From Pseudomonas psychrophila (GTDB lineage: Bacteria; Pseudomonadota; Gammaproteobacteria; Pseudomonadales; Pseudomonadaceae): a stretch of 64,000 bases of DNA. How positions within the stretch are numbered: position 1 is the stretch's first letter; the number at the start of each line of letters is the position of its first letter. Where the stretch lies: positions 410,260-474,259 of the forward strand of contig NZ_JYKZ01000003.1 in the NCBI RefSeq assembly GCF_001043005.1. Reading direction: 5' to 3'. Positions 60,062-64,000 of this stretch are shown in pieces. The notes under the pieces were generated by a model. It did not search any database, was not told where the DNA came from, and saw only the letters and a list, made by a program, of their open reading frames with translations. A program made the translations under genes and the position numbers.

Positions 60062-61000
60062 ATGAAGCGCGGAATAGTCTATGCAGGCATGGCAGGTGCA
60101 GTGTGGGGGCTGGTGTTTCTGGTGCCCAAGCTGTTGCCGGAATTCAGCCCGCTGTTGCTCAGCTGCGGGCGTTTTATTGTGTACGGGGCCGTATCGCTGC
60201 TTTTGTTGCTGCCCCATGCGCGGCGTTTGCTGGGCCAGCTCACCCGGCGCGATGTGCTCACACTGGTCAAGTTCGCACTGCTGGGCAACCTGGTTTACTA
60301 CATGCTGCTGGCGGCATCGATTCAGTGGGTAGGCATTGCGGCCGCCTCTCTGATTGTGGGGGTGTTGCCCCTGAGCATTACCTGGCTGGGGCGCCGCGAT
60401 GCCGGAGCGGTGCCACTGGCGAGGCTGGCCTGGCCGCTGCTTCTGGTGCTGGGCGGCGTGCTTTGCATCAATCTTGAAGCCTTGTTCGGCGGCACTTCGC
60501 AGCAGCCGCTGGGGGACAAGGTTCTGGGCGTGCTGTGCGGGCTCGGCGCCTTGCTGTGCTGGAGCTGGTTTGCGATCGAGAATGCGCGGTATTTGAAACA
60601 CAGCCAGTTTGACAGTGGTGAGTGGTCGACACTGTGGGGCGTCACCACGGGTGTGCTGGGTCTGATGATCTGGGGTATGGCCCATGTATTGTCCCTGGAC
60701 GCAGTGACGGTCGAGGTCAGTGATCAGCGCTGGCAGATGTTCTGGATGGTTAATCTGGCGTGTGCGGTGCTCGGTTCATGGTTTGGCAATCGCATGTGGA
60801 ATGCTTCGTCCCGCCGCCTGCCGCTGACCCTGAGCGGGCAGTTGATTGTGTTCGAAACGGTGTTTGCGTTGTTCTATGGCTTTGTTTACTTGCAGCGCTG
60901 GCCGACTTTGACCGAAGCCGTGGCGGTTGTATTGCTGCTTGGGGGCGTGAGTTGGGCGGTGCGCCGCCATGCCCCGGCGCGGACAATGCTCGCGCCGTGA
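60062..61000 (+). CDS. EamA/DMT-family transporter
   Basis: A 312-residue protein with ten helices in two EamA repeats, starting MKRGIVYAGMAGAVWGLVFLVPKLLPEFSP. DMT proteins usually export amino acids or metabolites. Divergent from the LysR gene and convergent with the histidine phosphatase gene 16 bases away. Substrate unknown. Confidence 0.88.
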   Translation: MKRGIVYAGMAGAVWGLVFLVPKLLPEFSPLLLSCGRFIVYGAVSLLLLLPHARRLLGQLTRRDVLTLVKFALLGNLVYYMLLAASIQWVGIAAASLIVGVLPLSITWLGRRDAGAVPLARLAWPLLLVLGGVLCINLEALFGGTSQQPLGDKVLGVLCGLGALLCWSWFAIENARYLKHSQFDSGEWSTLWGVTTGVLGLMIWGMAHVLSLDAVTVEVSDQRWQMFWMVNLACAVLGSWFGNRMWNASSRRLPLTLSGQLIVFETVFALFYGFVYLQRWPTLTEAVAVVLLLGGVSWAVRRHAPARTMLAP

Positions 61001-61016
61001 TCCATGTGCGGGCCAA

Positions 61017-61691
61017 TCAGCTAGGGCAGGTATGAGCCCCATTGTTGAGGTCCTGTTTTTCGGCGCGACTGAGCAGGGTGGCCTTGCCATCTTTCCAGGT
61101 CAGGGTCAGCACGTACAACGAGTCGAAATCACTGCCGGGCCAGTCTTCGGTCAGTGAAGTCTTCTTGCCCAGGGCCTGGCTGGCGACGTTGTTGATCAGC
61201 TCCGGCAAATAGCCGTGCGACCACGCGGTGTAGATGGTGGAGTTGTGATACTGGTCGTCGGTCAGTTCCTTGGCCAGTGCGCGGGTGTCGTTGGCTGAGT
61301 ACTCCAGATTGATCGGCAAGCCCAGTTTGATGGCGCTGGGGTTGATGGTCATCATCGGTCGCACGTAGCTGTAAGCATCGTCATCAGCCCCTTCTTCCAC
61401 TTGTCGCGACGGGTTGGCGGCAAACACGTAGTCGGCCTTGCCATAGCGTTGCGGCAGCAGGGTGGCCAGATCAATTGCGCGGTTAAGTCCCTGGCAGGTG
61501 AGCTGGCCAAGGCCGTCGGCCGGTTTTTCGGCGTGACGCATAAATACCAGAGTTTGTACGCCATCAACCGGCTGAGCAAACACATCATCTGCATGCACGG
61601 CCAGCGTCACGGCGCCTGCAATCAGTAACAGCGGGGCTGCCGCCAGTGCGTAGGTTTTGAGTCGGAATTTATTCCAAACAGACTGAGTCAT
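61017..61691 (-). CDS. Exported histidine phosphatase-fold protein
   Basis: A 224-residue protein with an N-terminal membrane or signal segment (about 12-35). The branch-1 motif is FMRHAEKPADGLGQLTCQG, with Arg-His in place, and WSHGYLPEL holds the second His. The region after the RHAEK motif is short of the usual second Arg motif, so catalysis is likely but not certain. Function unknown; periplasmic location inferred. Confidence 0.75.
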   Translation of the reverse strand: MTQSVWNKFRLKTYALAAAPLLLIAGAVTLAVHADDVFAQPVDGVQTLVFMRHAEKPADGLGQLTCQGLNRAIDLATLLPQRYGKADYVFAANPSRQVEEGADDDAYSYVRPMMTINPSAIKLGLPINLEYSANDTRALAKELTDDQYHNSTIYTAWSHGYLPELINNVASQALGKKTSLTEDWPGSDFDSLYVLTLTWKDGKATLLSRAEKQDLNNGAHTCPS

Positions 61692-61950
61692 GGGGCTCTT
61701 CTACATACAGCATTAAGGCTGACTGGCCTGGCACATCGAGCACATCGCGCGTGTGTTTATCCCTGTCATTACTACACAACCTGTGTTTCTCATCCTTGTT
61801 CCAAGCAATCATTAGATGCCATTTTCAAATTTGGTTCGATTTTACCTGCGCTAGATTGGGAATGGTCCTACAGGTCGAGTGCTATGGTGGCTTTTTTGTA
61901 TGACAAAATCGTTCTCTCTTTAGTCGAGTCACTCTTCAGAGGCTTACACC

Positions 61951-62655
61951 ATGCTTCCAGCCCCCCTCAGAAAACCGAGCAATCCCGTGCATCTGCGTGT
62001 TCGTGCCTGGCGCGGGCGAGTGGGGCTGGCAATGGTTGCCAGCCTGTCGGTGCTGGCGGGCATGACTGACGCCATTGGCTTTCTGGCCACCGGTGATTTC
62101 GTTTCATTCATGAGCGGTAATACCACCCGCCTGGCGGTAGCCATTGGCGAGGGCGACTTGAGCCTGGTGGTGCGCCTGTTATTCGCGGTGCTGGCGTTTA
62201 TTGTCGGCAACGCCCTGGGGGTTTTGCTGGCGCGCTGGGGAGGGCGGCGCGCACTGCCGTTGATGCTGGTGATTGCGGGTCTGCTGTGCACAGCGGCACT
62301 ACTGCCGTTCGCCACCCAAGTGCCGGCGTTGCTGGCCGCCATTGTAGCCATGGGCATGCTCAATGCGGCGGTGGAACAGGTCAATGGACTGCCGGTGGGC
62401 CTGACCTATGTAACCGGGGCGTTATCACGTTTTGGCCGGGGCCTTGGCCGATGGGTGCTGGGCGAGCGTCGCAGTGGCTGGCGCGTGCAGTTGGTGCCAT
62501 GGACGGGAATGCTGCTGGGCGCGGTCATGGGCGCACTGCTGGAGGCACAGTTCGGGCTCAAGGCCATGCTCTTCAGTGCCGGTTTTGCCGCCGTCCTCGG
62601 GCTGCTTTCGTTGAGAATCCCGCGCCGCTGGCAGCGCGATTACATGCCGCGTTAA
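61951..62655 (+). CDS. DUF1275 (YoaK-like) membrane protein
   Basis: A 234-residue protein with about six helices and the family motif MTDAIGFLATGDFVSFMSGNTT near residues 30-55. GAGG precedes the ATG. The family's transport or other activity is not established. It stands alone, 134 bases upstream of hutC. Confidence 0.85.
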   Translation: MLPAPLRKPSNPVHLRVRAWRGRVGLAMVASLSVLAGMTDAIGFLATGDFVSFMSGNTTRLAVAIGEGDLSLVVRLLFAVLAFIVGNALGVLLARWGGRRALPLMLVIAGLLCTAALLPFATQVPALLAAIVAMGMLNAAVEQVNGLPVGLTYVTGALSRFGRGLGRWVLGERRSGWRVQLVPWTGMLLGAVMGALLEAQFGLKAMLFSAGFAAVLGLLSLRIPRRWQRDYMPR

Positions 62656-62789
62656 ACGCCCGTTTTGCTTCGCTCACGCTGCGCGTAAACTGCTCCGGCG
62701 CACGAGGGTGTGTTTTCAATCCGTTTGCTCACGGCGTGCAAACTGATCAAGCCCCCCTGGCATGCCCACCCCCACGAACAGGAGTCGTT

Positions 62790-63542
62790 GTGTCCAAGTC
62801 AGTCGATGACAATTCATCCCTTGAGTCATTTTCCATCGAGAGTCCTGCGCCGCTGTACGCGCGCGTAAAGCAGGCCATTGCGCAAAAAATTCGTTCAGGT
62901 GCCTGGCTGCCCAACTCCAAGCTGCCCTCCGAGAGTGAGTTGCTTGCCCTGTTGGGCGTGAGTCGCATGACGATCAACCGCGCACTGCGTGAACTGACAA
63001 TCGAAGGGCTGCTGGTGCGCATGCAAGGCGTGGGGACGTTTGTTGCGGTGCCCAAAGGCAATGCGGCGTTATTCGAAATCCATAACATTGCCCAGGAAAT
63101 CGCTGACCGTGGCCACGTGCATCGCTGTGAAGTCATCGTGCTCGAAGAGGTCCCGGCCAAGGTCACGCCTGTCATGCCGTTCGCCCTGGACGGCATCAAG
63201 CGGTTCTTTCACTCGGTGATGGTGCATTACGAAAACGAAGTGCCCGTGCAAATTGAAGAGCGCTACGTGAATGCCGAGATTGCCCCTGAGTACTTGCAGC
63301 AGGATTTCACTCGCACCACGGCCTATGCCTACCTGATGAACCTAGCGCCATTGACCGGCGGCGAGCATGTGGTGGAAGCGATCCATGCAAAATCTGCAGA
63401 GTGTCGCCTGTTGCACGTCAAGCGAAACGAGCCGTGCCTGCTGATTCGCCGCCGCACCTGGGCGGCTCAAGGGATGGTGGGGTGCGCCCGGCTGGTGTAC
63501 CCGGGAACGCGCTATCGCCTGCAGGGTCAGTGCGGCAACTGA
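62790..63542 (+). CDS. hutC: Histidine utilisation repressor HutC
   Basis: A 250-residue GntR/HutC-family repressor. The GTG at 62790 has AGGAG upstream; the long frame from 62286 overlaps the DUF1275 gene. It has a GntR winged helix (about 22-90, PLYARVKQAIAQKIRSGAW, LPSESELLALLGVSRMTINRALREL) and a UTRA effector domain (about 100-245). It represses hut genes until urocanate binds. Position immediately upstream of hutU confirms the identity. Confidence 0.95.
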   Translation: MSKSVDDNSSLESFSIESPAPLYARVKQAIAQKIRSGAWLPNSKLPSESELLALLGVSRMTINRALRELTIEGLLVRMQGVGTFVAVPKGNAALFEIHNIAQEIADRGHVHRCEVIVLEEVPAKVTPVMPFALDGIKRFFHSVMVHYENEVPVQIEERYVNAEIAPEYLQQDFTRTTAYAYLMNLAPLTGGEHVVEAIHAKSAECRLLHVKRNEPCLLIRRRTWAAQGMVGCARLVYPGTRYRLQGQCGN

Positions 63543-63559
63543 GTGGCCCCTCGTAGCGG

Positions 63560-63603
63560 GTAACGATGTGTTACTCGCGTTACTTTTGGTGCGTTTTTGT
63601 TAC
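63560..63603. promoter_or_regulatory. Cluster of GTTAC/GTAAC motifs, candidate enhancer
   Basis: GTAAC at 63560-63564 and GTTAC at 63570-63574, 63579-63583 and 63599-63603. The cluster lies about 150-200 bases upstream of the sigma-54 promoter, the distance of a CbrB or NtrC activator site. The first two form an inverted pair. Confidence 0.45.
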
Positions 63604-63757
63604 CTTCCCGCCTGTTTATGCACAAAGTTGCGGCACTTTTTTGCAGCTTTTCCGTGCGTGATGTTCTTTCATTAAAAAACGTAAATTTTTTAACTCATTG
63701 ATTTAAAAAATATTTATATCGATTCAGACACCTTTTCGCGCGCGGGTGTTTGCGTGT

Positions 63758-63773
63758 TGGCCCTTCACTTGCA
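63758..63773 (+). promoter_or_regulatory. Sigma-54 promoter of hutU
   Basis: TGGCCCTTCACTTGCA fits the sigma-54 consensus TGGCACG-N4-TTGCA with exact spacing. The GG and GC dinucleotides at -24 and -12 are intact. The transcription start should lie near 63785, inside the HutC-like site. Sigma-54-dependent hutU transcription is known in P. fluorescens. Confidence 0.75.
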
Positions 63774-63777
63774 TTCA

Positions 63778-63791
63778 CTTGTACATACAGG
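63778..63791. promoter_or_regulatory. HutC operator-like sequence
   Basis: CTTGTACATACAGG resembles the HutC palindrome CTTGTATGTACAAG, as I recall it, with one well-kept half. It overlaps the predicted start of hutU transcription, where a repressor would block the promoter. Confidence 0.5.
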
Positions 63792-63859
63792 TTGGTATAA
63801 GTGCGCACCTATCGCACTTCACCGTATGACGTTGATGCCATTTGATGAAGGACTGCCCC

Positions 63860-64000
63860 ATGACCACTGCTCACACCCGTCACCGTGATGGTGAAATCCG
63901 CGCCGCCCGTGGCACCCAGCTCACTGCTAAAAGCTGGATGACCGAAGCGCCGCTGCGGATGTTGATGAACAACCTCGACCCGCAAGTGGCCGAGAATCAG
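63860..64000 (+). CDS. hutU: Urocanate hydratase (3' end cut off)
   Basis: Only the first 47 residues are in the window. The segment [20 protein letters not shown] followed by [16 protein letters not shown] is the highly conserved urocanase N-terminus. The enzyme converts urocanate to imidazolone propionate in histidine breakdown. Its position behind hutC and a sigma-54 promoter supports the call. Confidence 0.95.
   Translation, partial: MTTAHTRHRDGEIRAARGTQLTAKSWMTEAPLRMLMNNLDPQVAENQ

Larger units (their letters stand above)
63543..63859. other. 317-bp hutC-hutU promoter region
   Basis: No gene is present. It holds four GTTAC/GTAAC motifs (63560-63603), a very AT-rich stretch (63674-63720), a sigma-54 promoter and a HutC-like site, in the order expected of an enhancer-driven promoter. 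Confidence 0.75.

Overview
The window is a chromosomal segment of a Pseudomonas of the broad P. fluorescens lineage. The evidence is gene content: a malate:quinone oxidoreductase, a hut locus with a sigma-54 promoter, a YejABE-type importer, a SulP plus carbonic anhydrase pair and a PiuB-like block. Many intergenic REP palindromes (GTGGGAGCGAGC...GCTCGCGA) point the same way. The species cannot be fixed from sequence alone. No rRNA, tRNA, transposase, phage gene or CRISPR array was recognised.

Layout. 1-4.1 kb: end of a carboxylate (NIS-type) siderophore operon with exporter, IucA/IucC synthetase and PLP decarboxylase. 4.1-9.1 kb: a catabolic cluster (MHS transporter, shikimate dehydrogenase-like protein, DapA-family aldolase/lyase, class II aldolase) divergent from an XRE-cupin regulator, with a 17-nt palindrome between them. 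9.1-21.8 kb: housekeeping and conserved hypothetical genes, including mqo, a CAP-domain protein, a threonine dehydratase-like enzyme divergent from a MocR regulator, and a RES/Xre toxin-antitoxin pair. 21.9-22.4 kb: first REP-pair tandem array. 22.4-28.7 kb: DUF1615 lipoprotein, FKBP, then an iron block (two Fur-box-like sites, FepA-type receptor, DUF3649, PepSY/PiuB, DUF3325). 28.8-35.5 kb: two ABC importers, both without an ATPase gene. 35.6-36.5 kb: second REP-pair array with an exact 128-bp period. 36.5-40.1 kb: two-component system and a MATE exporter.

40.7-50.8 kb is the most distinctive part. It holds a YCF48-like beta-propeller protein, an RND/MMPL-type exporter, a LuxR-type regulator, a homologue of 3-alpha-hydroxysteroid dehydrogenase, a second SDR, a KshA-like Rieske oxygenase, an MFS transporter and an AraC regulator. 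All run on the plus strand and look like a compact steroid- or terpenoid-modifying island without ring-degradation genes. 50.8-53.2 kb: SulP and beta-carbonic anhydrase. 53.2-54.9 kb: a non-coding block of composite dispersed repeats with a (TTTTGC)9 tract. 54.9-58.6 kb: IclR regulator divergent from a binding protein, permease and FAD amine oxidase. 58.6-62.7 kb: LysR/EamA pair, a small lipoprotein, a histidine phosphatase and a DUF1275 protein. 62.8 kb to the end: hutC and the start of hutU behind a recognisable sigma-54 promoter and a HutC-like site.

Start codons were moved inward from the longest open frame wherever a ribosome-binding site, signal peptide or 4-base stop/start overlap supported it.
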